This document shows positions 56,028 to 63,063 of a stretch of DNA of 64,000 nt, piece after piece. This DNA comes from Methanoculleus methanifontis (GTDB lineage Archaea; Halobacteriota; Methanomicrobia; Methanomicrobiales; Methanoculleaceae): positions 1 through 64,000 of the forward strand of contig NZ_VCYI01000006.1 of assembly GCF_030464365.1 (NCBI RefSeq), given 5' to 3'. Position 1 is the stretch's first letter. The number at the start of each line of letters is the position of its first letter. Both the position numbers and the translations under genes were made by a program. The notes beneath the pieces are model-generated. The model did no database searches and was not told the origin of the DNA. It saw only the letters and a list, made by a program, of their open reading frames with translations.

Positions 56028-56832
56028 CGCCCGCAAAGACTGTCTCGGCGGGGCCTTCCATCGTGACGGTCTCTCCGAACCGGATCACGAGCGGGCCGCC
56101 TTTCGTCTCGACCCGCACCGTATCCCCAACTTTGCCGAGGTTATGGGCGACCGCCGCCGATGCGGTTGCGCCGGTGCCGCAACTCTCGGTCTCGTCTTCG
56201 ACGCCGCGCTCAAACGTCCGGATCCGGAGCGTGTCGCCGCCGGCCTCTTCGACGAAGTTGACGTTCGCGCCTTCAGGGAAGGAGGGGTGGTTCCTGATGG
56301 CCGGGCCGATGGCGGCGATATCGATTGCACCGATCTCTTTAACGAAGACAACCGCGTGGGGAACGCCGGTGTTCGCGGCATACACGGTGAAGTTGCGGAT
56401 CTCTTCTATGTATTCACCGTTCCCGACGGCCGGGATACCGCCCCGCTCGAACGCGGGCGTCGGCATAGTGATCGTCGCGGTGAACTCGTCATCCGCGTAG
56501 CCTGCCGAGACCTGGACGATCCCCGCCCCGGTCTCGACCGAGCAGGACTCTTTCACGTAGCCGGCGTCATACGCGTACTTCGCGAGGCACCTGATACCGT
56601 TCCCGCACATCTCCGCCTCGCTCTCGTCGGGCTGGAAGAGACGCATCCGGATCTCGGCCGTCTTGGATGCCTGGAGGAAGAGGATGCCGTCGGCTCCGAT
56701 GCCGAACCTGCGGTCGCAGAAGAGCACCGCAAATGCTCCTTTCATGTCCTCGGGGATGACCTCGCCGTTGTGCTCATCGATCAGGATAAAGTCGTTGCCG
56801 TTTCCCTGCAGTTTGGTGAACGCGATCTCCAT
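56014..56832 (-). CDS. dapF: Diaminopimelate epimerase
   Basis: 272 residues. The two catalytic cysteines lie in MCGNGIRCLAKYAY (Cys76) and SCGTGATASAAVAHN (Cys218), and the start MEIAFTKLQGNGNDFILIDE is typical. It converts LL- to meso-diaminopimelate for lysine synthesis. Full length for the family. The gene stands alone here. Confidence 0.96.
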   Translation of the reverse strand: MEIAFTKLQGNGNDFILIDEHNGEVIPEDMKGAFAVLFCDRRFGIGADGILFLQASKTAEIRMRLFQPDESEAEMCGNGIRCLAKYAYDAGYVKESCSVETGAGIVQVSAGYADDEFTATITMPTPAFERGGIPAVGNGEYIEEIRNFTVYAANTGVPHAVVFVKEIGAIDIAAIGPAIRNHPSFPEGANVNFVEEAGGDTLRIRTFERGVEDETESCGTGATASAAVAHNLGKVGDTVRVETKGGPLVIRFGETVTMEGPAETVFAGVIPF

Positions 56833-57041
56833 GATGTAGCCTCTCCTGTAGGTATGGCAGCGGCGGGTGATAAACCGTGGGGGTTCGTGGGGGATGCGGG
56901 GCCGGGGATCAGGCCCCCCTCATGGTGCACCGCACAGGCGCATCCACCAGGGAGAATGCATTCGAGGACCGAAGACCAGTTCCGGCGGAGAGGTGAATAC
57001 CGTGATGTTCCCGGGATTCGAAGCGGACGGAGACGAGAATA

Positions 57042-57057
57042 GAATCGGTGTTTGTCC
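57042..57057 (+). promoter_or_regulatory. 16-base motif shared with the duplicated promoter block
   Basis: GAATCGGTGTTTGTCC is identical to a stretch directly upstream of the TATA boxes in the two duplicated blocks (58557-58572 and 61959-61974). Here it is followed by CATAAAACTCATAAAA, a possible TATA region, and then the ATG at 57095. The position just upstream of TATA suggests an activator or BRE-adjacent binding site. Confidence 0.5.
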
Positions 57058-57094
57058 CATAAAACTCATAAAACACAGGTCACAACAATCCATT

Positions 57095-57547
57095 ATGACA
57101 TCGGCAAAGAGAAAATACGGGGCTTTTGTCCTGCTGCTCGCCGTTGCCTTCCTTGCCGTGCCTCCTGTATCGGCGAACGAAGGCGTCGGATACACGGTCC
57201 GCCCTTCAACATCGGATGACCCGGTGACGACGCTAGGGCTCTCCGACACCGTCGGCCAGGGCGAGACCAACAGGCACCAATTTTATGTCGGGAGTGAGGT
57301 CGCATACCTTGAAATATACCTGAACTGGGGTTCGACCTCCGATTCTCTGGCGTTGACCATCTACGCCCCATCGGGAAGCAGGATCGGCACGTTCCGCGAC
57401 AGTAGCGACGGAATGATGGATGGCAAGATTCATATCGACATTGACCCAGATGGCAATTATGTGGACCATGGAACCTGGACGTTCGATGTATACGGCGAGA
57501 AGGTATCATCAGAGAGATCATACACCCTCAACCTCTACCAATACTAG
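57095..57547 (+). CDS. Exported protein with YTVRPS motif
   Basis: 150 residues with a signal peptide (GAFVLLLAVAFLAVPPVSA, 8-26). The mature part begins NEGVGYTVRPSTSDDPVTTL and has a beta-rich body (SDSLALTIYAPSGSRIGTFR, GTWTFDVYGEKVSSERSYTL), perhaps a pre-peptidase-type beta-sandwich. The YTVRPS segment also occurs in the outer part of the regulator encoded just downstream. No family is recognised with confidence. Confidence 0.7.
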   Translation: MTSAKRKYGAFVLLLAVAFLAVPPVSANEGVGYTVRPSTSDDPVTTLGLSDTVGQGETNRHQFYVGSEVAYLEIYLNWGSTSDSLALTIYAPSGSRIGTFRDSSDGMMDGKIHIDIDPDGNYVDHGTWTFDVYGEKVSSERSYTLNLYQY

Positions 57548-57566
57548 GCCCGGTGGACATCTCCGG

Positions 57567-58355
57567 TTGCTTATCCTCTCGATCCTTTTTCTGGTGCTGC
57601 TGGTAGCGGTTGCCGATGCCACCGAATACACGGTCCGGCCCTCAAGAAACGTCGGGCAAGAGCCCGGCATGTCCATATCGGGCGAGAAGGTGCAGGAGGT
57701 AGACCCGATACCGCTCTGGCTCTTTCTGCTGCTGTCTGTATTTCCCCAGTTGACGGCAGCCCCGATCGAGACCCTCATTCCGTTGAAGGCCGCCGGATAC
57801 CTCGGGTACAAACGGATTTGCAAAGAAAACGCCCTTGAGAGTCCGCAGAGACGCAAGATCTTGAGATTTGTCAAGAGGAACCCGGGATTGTACTTCAGGG
57901 AGATATTGAGGCGTGTGCCTCTGACGCGAGGGACGCTTGATTACCATATGAAAACGATGGAATCCGTGGGTCTCTTAAAGACGATACTGGAAAGAGGGAG
58001 GGTTCATTATTTTGTTGCAGGTGCCCCATACTCGGCCGAGGAGGAGAACCTCATCATCGCACTGAGGAACGAGAGTCTGCGGAGAATTATAACAGAAATC
58101 TATCTCAATCAAGGCGCATGCAACGAAGAGATTGCAGAAAACGTCGAGTTATCAGGAACTACAGTTTATGAGCACCTACGATACTTGGAAGATCTGGGTG
58201 TTGTGATCGCAGAGAGGGATGGGCGATGTGTGCGGTATACTCTCGCCGAGAACTATTCTCGTATACTGATGGATATGCGGACCCGCCTTAAACCGGCCCG
58301 GAGCGCGGCAGATCCCGCTGGATGGATCAGCCCCGGGGGTGTTCCCTCCCGGTAG
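57567..58355 (+). CDS. Membrane-anchored regulator with two winged helices
   Basis: About 262 residues if started at TTG 57567 (GGTGG lies 10 bases upstream). TM1 is ILSILFLVLLVAVADA; a short outer segment follows with TEYTVRPSRNVGQEPGMS; TM2 is PLWLFLLLSVFPQL. The cytoplasmic part has two winged helices: RRKILRFVKRNPGLYFREIL with RGTLDYHMKTMESVGLLKTI, and ITEIYLNQGACNEEIAENVE with TTVYEHLRYLEDLGVVIAER. It may sense an external signal and control nearby exported-protein genes. It starts 19 bases after the stop of the exported protein, so the two are probably co-transcribed. Confidence 0.75.
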   Translation: MLILSILFLVLLVAVADATEYTVRPSRNVGQEPGMSISGEKVQEVDPIPLWLFLLLSVFPQLTAAPIETLIPLKAAGYLGYKRICKENALESPQRRKILRFVKRNPGLYFREILRRVPLTRGTLDYHMKTMESVGLLKTILERGRVHYFVAGAPYSAEEENLIIALRNESLRRIITEIYLNQGACNEEIAENVELSGTTVYEHLRYLEDLGVVIAERDGRCVRYTLAENYSRILMDMRTRLKPARSAADPAGWISPGGVPSR

Positions 58356-58450
58356 GTGAGTTTCAGAGACCCCTGAATGTTATCGGTGTTCCCTCGGTCT
58401 CCCGTGTTGGCGATCGTTCGCCGTGACGCTCACTACGGTGGGAAGGTGCG

Positions 58451-58748
58451 CGCACTCTGCCTGCACACCAGTCTTTGGGGAAAGCACCGGAGTACCAGGC
58501 TCTGATACCTGCACTCCCGCTCTTTTCCCTGGACTTGAGGCCTATGAACGCCCGGATGAATCGGTGTTTGTCCGAGAAACGGTATAAAGAAGAACAGCGA
58601 AGTCTCCATCGGTGATACCGCATGCGGTATCCCGCGGGGGCCGGGTATCTCGATTGGCGTCGTGCCCCGACCCCCACAGCGTGCCCGGAGGCTAATGGTG
58701 CTGTTGGCTATCATCAGAGATAGCCGTTGCGGTTCCACGGCCTCCCGG
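58451..58748 (+). repeat. Duplicated promoter-leader block, copy 1
   Basis: About 298 bases that recur at 61854-62150 with about 95 percent identity by eye and one indel. The block holds the 16-base motif (58557-58572), a TATA box (GGTATAAAG, 58581-58589) and a leader with several possible stems. It ends shortly before the start codon of the exported protein at 58776. Identity stops just before the ribosome binding site, so the block is a movable promoter and leader without coding sequence. Confidence 0.85.
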
Positions 58749-58775
58749 GTACGCATGAACGGAGGTAAAAACATC
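58611..58775 (+). promoter_or_regulatory. Structured leader RNA candidate, copy 1
   Basis: With transcription starting about 25 bases after the TATA box, the leader begins with the perfect palindrome GATACCGCATGCGGTATC (58614-58631). A GGGGGCCGGG stretch can pair with CCCGACCCCC with one mismatch. CCCGGAGGC (58684-58692) can pair with GCCTCCCGGG (58740-58749, one bulge) enclosing the 7-bp hairpin GGCTATC/GATAGCC (58706-58725). The CCTCC of the closing helix could instead pair with the GGAGG ribosome site at 58761-58765. This resembles a riboswitch-like switch; it is a prediction from reading only. Confidence 0.5.
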
Positions 58776-59237
58776 ATGAAACAGAAAAAAATGTTCGGAC
58801 CGTGTGCCGTTGCCGTCATCGGCCTGCTTCTCGTCTGTATGACGGTGGCGTCGGTCAGCGCTGAGAACGGGCTGCATGCCGTGGCCATTAATGGGGGCTC
58901 GCTCCTGATCAATGAGGACGGAGGCATCGACTGCACTGCTTCAGCTGATACGTACGCCGGCTCCTATATACCCGGGGTAACCTACCAGATCGACGTGGAT
59001 TGTGAATACAGGGATTATAATGAGGTAGTTGGACAAACGGCCCAATTCCGCTTGGAAGGGCCGGATGGTTCCGTAGCCACGAAGTCCATTTTCGACGTTC
59101 CGCTCATCAACAACAACTGGAAGGGCAAGCTGTCGGTACCTTTTACGCCCGCCAGTCCCGGTTCGTACCACTGGGAGATCACGTGCAGTGAAGGTTCCGA
59201 GAGCGCCTCGGCTCGCGGGGACCTCATCCTGGTGTAA
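58776..59237 (+). CDS. Small exported beta-rich protein
   Basis: 153 residues with a signal peptide (CAVAVIGLLLVCMTVASVSA, 10-29) and a mature part with NGGSLLINEDGGIDCTASAD, VTYQIDVDCEYRDY and SPGSYHWEITCSEGSESASA. Two or more Cys residues could form a disulfide. It looks like one Ig-like domain. No family recognised. GGAGGT is placed 10 bases before the ATG at 58776. Its promoter and leader are shared with the gene at 62174. Confidence 0.75.
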   Translation: MKQKKMFGPCAVAVIGLLLVCMTVASVSAENGLHAVAINGGSLLINEDGGIDCTASADTYAGSYIPGVTYQIDVDCEYRDYNEVVGQTAQFRLEGPDGSVATKSIFDVPLINNNWKGKLSVPFTPASPGSYHWEITCSEGSESASARGDLILV

Positions 59238-59249
59238 GGATAACCCACA

Positions 59250-60788
59250 ATGGCGGCAGATTCCTCCTCTTCCCAACTTTTTGGCCCCCTCATTGCCGGG
59301 ATCCCGATCATCGCCGCTTTGCTCCTCCTCGGCACGACGATACCTACCCCGGCCTGTGCCGAGGATATGAATTCATTAACCGAGATCATCGGGGTGCTCA
59401 CCGACTACCAGCGGGTCCCCGGCTTCGACGACGGACCGGCTGCCGACTACATCGCCGGGAGACTGGAGGAGGACGGATATGACGTACAGCAGGAGGTCTT
59501 TGCCGTCGAGACGGATGCGGGACCGGCCACGACCCAGAACGTCATCGGTATCAAGAAGGGCTCCGGGCCGGGGATCGTCGTCGTCTGCGCCCACTACGAT
59601 GTCTACGGTCCCGACTGCCCCGGAGCGGACGACAACGCCGCCGGGGTCGCCGTGATGCTTGAGGTCGCACGGGCGCTCCGGACGGAATCCCTGGACCGAT
59701 CGGTCTACTTCATCGCCTTCTCCGGCGAGGAGGTCGGGCTGCAGGGGAGCGCCGACTGGCTGGACCGCCACGCGGACCTTGCCGGGGATATCATCGCGGC
59801 CGTCAACCTCGACTGCGTTGCACGCGGCGACGAACTCCATGTCGATACACTCCCCCAGTACAGCTGGATACTGGACACCGTCCCCGAATCCCCGGCGATC
59901 AACCATCTGATTGGATCGAGTCTCGGGGGCGACCACTGGCGCTTCTGGGAGCACCATATCCCCGCCGCCCTGATAACCGACAACAGCGGCTACACCCTGC
60001 GGCATACCCCGGACGATACCCCCGAGACCCTGAACCTCTCCCTGGCGGCGTCCTGCACCGAAGCGGTGACCGGCATGGTCCGGACCCTTGCCGCCGCAGA
60101 CGACACGACGCCCCCGGCGGTGGAAGGGTCGGTCGAGGAGGACGGGACGATCCGGTACGCCGTCTCCGAACCCGCGGTGACGCACCTCATCGTCGACGGG
60201 ACCGACTTTGGCGCCCTCACATCAGGGCAGGTCACCCTCCCGCCGGGCCAGCATAGCGTCCGGGTCATTGCCTACGATGCGGCCGGGAACCGGGGCGTCC
60301 TGGACCTGGAGGCCGACGTGCCTGGTACCGGCCGCGACACCCCCGGGTCCGACCATCAGCCGGGGGGTATCAGCATCCCCTGGAAGCGGACGGAAGAAGA
60401 CCGCGAGAAGTATGGAATGCAGCATTATGGCACCCCGTTTGTCTCCCTCTCCTACGACGGCCCGCGAGAGGAAGACCCAGAGACCCGAGTCGACGGCTAC
60501 GTCGACGGTATCTGGATCACCGGGCTTGAGGGGGGGCATACCATTATCCATGCCTCGGGGCTCCACCGCTACGAGGTGGCGGCGGTCGCTGGCGGGGATG
60601 TCGTAGGGTATGACGAGACGACGTATCTCGTCAGACGATTGTATGACGACCCTATGCGTTACTACATCCAGAACAGCGCTGTGCGGGAGGCACAAGCCCC
60701 TGAGGACCCGCTCCCCCTGGTCCCGGTCGCATGCACGGTCGCCGCCTCGCTCCTTGCCGTCGGGTACCTCATCTCGCGGAGGCGGTAG
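59250..60788 (+). CDS. Exported M28-family metallopeptidase with C-terminal membrane anchor
   Basis: 512 residues. A hydrophobic N-terminus (IAGIPIIAALLLLGTTIPTP) directs export. The peptidase domain has VVVCAHYDVYG, PGADDNAAGVAVMLEVARAL, FIAFSGEEVGLQGSADWL and AVNLDCVARGDEL, with the His/Asp/Glu zinc ligands of M28 aminopeptidases. A beta domain follows (VEGSVEEDGTIRYAVSEPAV) and a final hydrophobic helix (VPVACTVAASLLAVGYLI) ends in SRRR. It lies 12 bases after the small exported protein, so the two are likely co-expressed and may act on peptides at the surface. Confidence 0.9.
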   Translation: MAADSSSSQLFGPLIAGIPIIAALLLLGTTIPTPACAEDMNSLTEIIGVLTDYQRVPGFDDGPAADYIAGRLEEDGYDVQQEVFAVETDAGPATTQNVIGIKKGSGPGIVVVCAHYDVYGPDCPGADDNAAGVAVMLEVARALRTESLDRSVYFIAFSGEEVGLQGSADWLDRHADLAGDIIAAVNLDCVARGDELHVDTLPQYSWILDTVPESPAINHLIGSSLGGDHWRFWEHHIPAALITDNSGYTLRHTPDDTPETLNLSLAASCTEAVTGMVRTLAAADDTTPPAVEGSVEEDGTIRYAVSEPAVTHLIVDGTDFGALTSGQVTLPPGQHSVRVIAYDAAGNRGVLDLEADVPGTGRDTPGSDHQPGGISIPWKRTEEDREKYGMQHYGTPFVSLSYDGPREEDPETRVDGYVDGIWITGLEGGHTIIHASGLHRYEVAAVAGGDVVGYDETTYLVRRLYDDPMRYYIQNSAVREAQAPEDPLPLVPVACTVAASLLAVGYLISRRR

Positions 60789-60827
60789 GCAGAATGAACG
60801 ATCATATGACACACAAGAGGTAATGAT

Positions 60828-61829
60828 ATGGCAGCAGAACGAGTCTTCACCGTGGCCGGGAAGGAATTCACCGACCACCTCACCAGCCGGAAATTCCTGG
60901 TGATCCTTGCGTTGCTCCTGATGTTTGCCCTGCTCGGCATGCACCAGGGGATCGACCAGTACAACAAGAACCTCGAGTCGTATAACCAGCAGTTACAGGA
61001 AGCGGGAGATTCCGCAGGACCCGGCATGATGCCTGAGCGGCCGTCGATCCTCTCCGTCTTCGGGTATCTGGTCAGCTCCCTGGTGCCGTTCGGAGGAATG
61101 CTCGCGATCGCGACCGGGTTTGACCTGATATCAAAGGAGAAGGAGTCCCGGTCGCTCAAAACCCTCCTCGCACACCCGGTCTACCGGGACGAGGTCATCA
61201 ACGGCAAGGCGCTCGGCGGGGTTGCGGCTCTCGGGGTTGCCCTCGTCACCGCGTTCGCTCTCACTCTTGCCGTGCTCCTCGTCTGCTCGATCGTGCCGAC
61301 GGCGGGCGAGGTTGCCGCTATCGGGGTCATTGGGTTCGCCTCGCTCCTCTACCTGCTGGCGTTCTTCGCCCTCGCTCTCGCCCTCTCGGTCGTCACAAAG
61401 GAGAGCGGGCATGCGGTGATCTACGGCCTGGCACTCTTCTTCGCTATCGCCTTCCTGCTGCCGGTCTTCGGGACGGCTCTTGGGGATGTGGTCGCGGGCG
61501 ACCCGCCGCAGAGACCAGAGATGCCGGTGACCGTGGACGGGCGTCCGGTTGATGAAGCGGTATGGATGGCATACGAGGAGGAGTGCAGGCAGCATACCGG
61601 GGAGATGGAAGAATACCGGGGCAGACGACAGGTGGTCACTGATACGGTCAACCTCTTCTCCCCAATAGTGAGTTATCATGCGGTGGTCTGGCCGGTCGCC
61701 GATCCTTCGGGTATGCCACTGGAAGATGCCGAAGACCAGATCTGGCGGGGTGTTGCGGCGTTGATCGTCTTCCCGTCGGTCTTCTTCGCCGCCGCGTACG
61801 GGAAGTTCATGCGGATGGATATCCGGTGA
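60828..61829 (+). CDS. ABC-2 type permease, no ATPase gene beside it
   Basis: 333 residues. It begins ERVFTVAGKEFTDHLTSRKF, the usual start of ABC-2 membrane proteins, with TM segments at VILALLLMFALLGM, VFGYLVSSLVPFGGMLAIAT, GVALVTAFALTLAVLLV, LLYLLAFFALALALSVV and VIYGLALFFAIAFLLPVFG. The conserved KEKESRSLKTLLAHPVYRDE loop is present. It follows the M28 gene by 39 bases. The partner ATPase must come from elsewhere, perhaps beyond the window. Confidence 0.85.
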   Translation: MAAERVFTVAGKEFTDHLTSRKFLVILALLLMFALLGMHQGIDQYNKNLESYNQQLQEAGDSAGPGMMPERPSILSVFGYLVSSLVPFGGMLAIATGFDLISKEKESRSLKTLLAHPVYRDEVINGKALGGVAALGVALVTAFALTLAVLLVCSIVPTAGEVAAIGVIGFASLLYLLAFFALALALSVVTKESGHAVIYGLALFFAIAFLLPVFGTALGDVVAGDPPQRPEMPVTVDGRPVDEAVWMAYEEECRQHTGEMEEYRGRRQVVTDTVNLFSPIVSYHAVVWPVADPSGMPLEDAEDQIWRGVAALIVFPSVFFAAAYGKFMRMDIR

Positions 61830-61853
61830 GAGCGGGGAGCGGCCCACCCTGCA

Positions 61854-62150
61854 CGCACTCTGCCTGCACCTGGACCCCGGGGAAAGCACTGGAGTATCAG
61901 GCTCTGATACCTGCACTCCCGCTCTTTTCCCTGGACTTGAGGCCTATGAACGCCCGGATGAATCGGTGTTTGTCCGAGAAACGGTATAAAGAAGAACAGC
62001 GAAGTCTCCATCGGTGATACCGCACGCGGTATCCCGCGGGAGCCGGGTGTCTCGATTGGCGTCGTGCCCCGGCCCCCACCGCGTGCCCGGAGGCTAATGG
62101 TGCTGTTGGCTATCATCAGAGATAGCCGTTGCGGTTCCACGGCCTCCCGG
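61854..62150 (+). repeat. Duplicated promoter-leader block, copy 2
   Basis: This is the second copy of the block at 58451-58748. It has the same 16-base motif (61959-61974), a TATA box (GGTATAAAG, 61983-61991) and the same order of stems. Differences are few and scattered, including changes inside predicted stems. The copy begins right after the ABC-2 permease gene and ends 24 bases before the ATG at 62174. Confidence 0.85.
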
Positions 62151-62173
62151 AGCACGCATCGAGGTGTGGAACC
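62016..62173 (+). promoter_or_regulatory. Structured leader RNA candidate, copy 2
   Basis: The stems are as in copy 1. The first palindrome is GATACCGCACGCGGTATC (62016-62033) with one central change. GAGCCGGG pairs with CCCGGCCC, where copy 1 has a C-A mismatch but this copy restores C-G. CCCGGAGGC (62086-62094) pairs with GCCTCCCGG (62142-62150) around GGCTATC/GATAGCC (62108-62127). The ribosome site GAGGTG (62161-62166) can pair with CCTC of the closing helix. Kept pairing with a partly different ribosome site supports, but does not prove, an RNA switch. Confidence 0.45.
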
Positions 62174-63004
62174 ATGAAACCAAAATTCCTTTCCGGAATC
62201 GGCGCAATGTTTGCGGCGCTGATGATCGCAGGCGCAGCCTTCGTGCTGGCGGTGGGTGCCGAGGCAGTTCTCTCTACGAGTACTGCTCAGGAAACGCTGC
62301 GAATTGCCCCCAATAGTTCAGGCATGTCTGAAGATGAATTTATGGCCTACGCCGGGAGAATGGAGCAGAAATACGGTTCGGAGGCCGTGAGCGCATTAAG
62401 ACTGCACATCCCTGACGAAACCCGCGGTCCATCTCAGGGGGCGGGTGCGACGCCGAATATCCGGTATGTGTCGGCATGGAGCGGCAGTCTGGAGATCAGG
62501 AACAATGACGGCGTGGTCCTGGCAGATTCCGACAATGCACTGGTTCTCTATGCGTTAGACCTGACCGACGAGCAGGGCAGAGATCATTACTACTGGTGGC
62601 AGTGGGGCGCTGCGAAAAACCGCGAGGATACCTGGATAGGCGACGACTCAAACCTTCGGAACTTTTGGAGCCGGGTAGAGTTCGAAAATTCCACATCAAA
62701 CTTGCTATGGTACGCCCCCGATGGGGATATGCGTGGTGTTGAAAATACAGTTACATTACGGTTCGGACTCGAGTTTTCGGGTCCGGATTGCCACAACATC
62801 AGCAAGGACTTCATCCTGCACCAGGGCAAGATCAGGCCGAAACCGGGTGAATGCCGGGTGGGAAACGCCGGGAAGTATGCGGTTGACTGGGTTGGAAGTT
62901 ATGAAGGAACACAGTCTATCTATGGTATCTGCGAAGAGAGGCGGCAGGACAGCGCGGGTTCGGCAGTTCTATGGACATATTGCCTGACGGCAAGTCAGTT
63001 TTAG
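62174..63004 (+). CDS. Exported protein of unknown family
   Basis: About 276 residues with a signal peptide or anchor (AALMIAGAAFVLAVGAEAV, about 13-31). The mature part has SEDEFMAYAGRMEQKYGSEA, VSAWSGSLEIRNNDGVVLAD and YYWWQWGAAKNREDTWIGDD. It may be a secreted adhesion or degradative protein but has no motif I recognise. GAGGTG lies 8 bases before the ATG at 62174. It is expressed from copy 2 of the duplicated promoter-leader block. Confidence 0.7.
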   Translation: MKPKFLSGIGAMFAALMIAGAAFVLAVGAEAVLSTSTAQETLRIAPNSSGMSEDEFMAYAGRMEQKYGSEAVSALRLHIPDETRGPSQGAGATPNIRYVSAWSGSLEIRNNDGVVLADSDNALVLYALDLTDEQGRDHYYWWQWGAAKNREDTWIGDDSNLRNFWSRVEFENSTSNLLWYAPDGDMRGVENTVTLRFGLEFSGPDCHNISKDFILHQGKIRPKPGECRVGNAGKYAVDWVGSYEGTQSIYGICEERRQDSAGSAVLWTYCLTASQF

Positions 63005-63063
63005 GCTGTAGTAGCGAGTGCCGGAAGCAAATTGGGGGACGTAATGCACGTTCCCGTAGCGGG

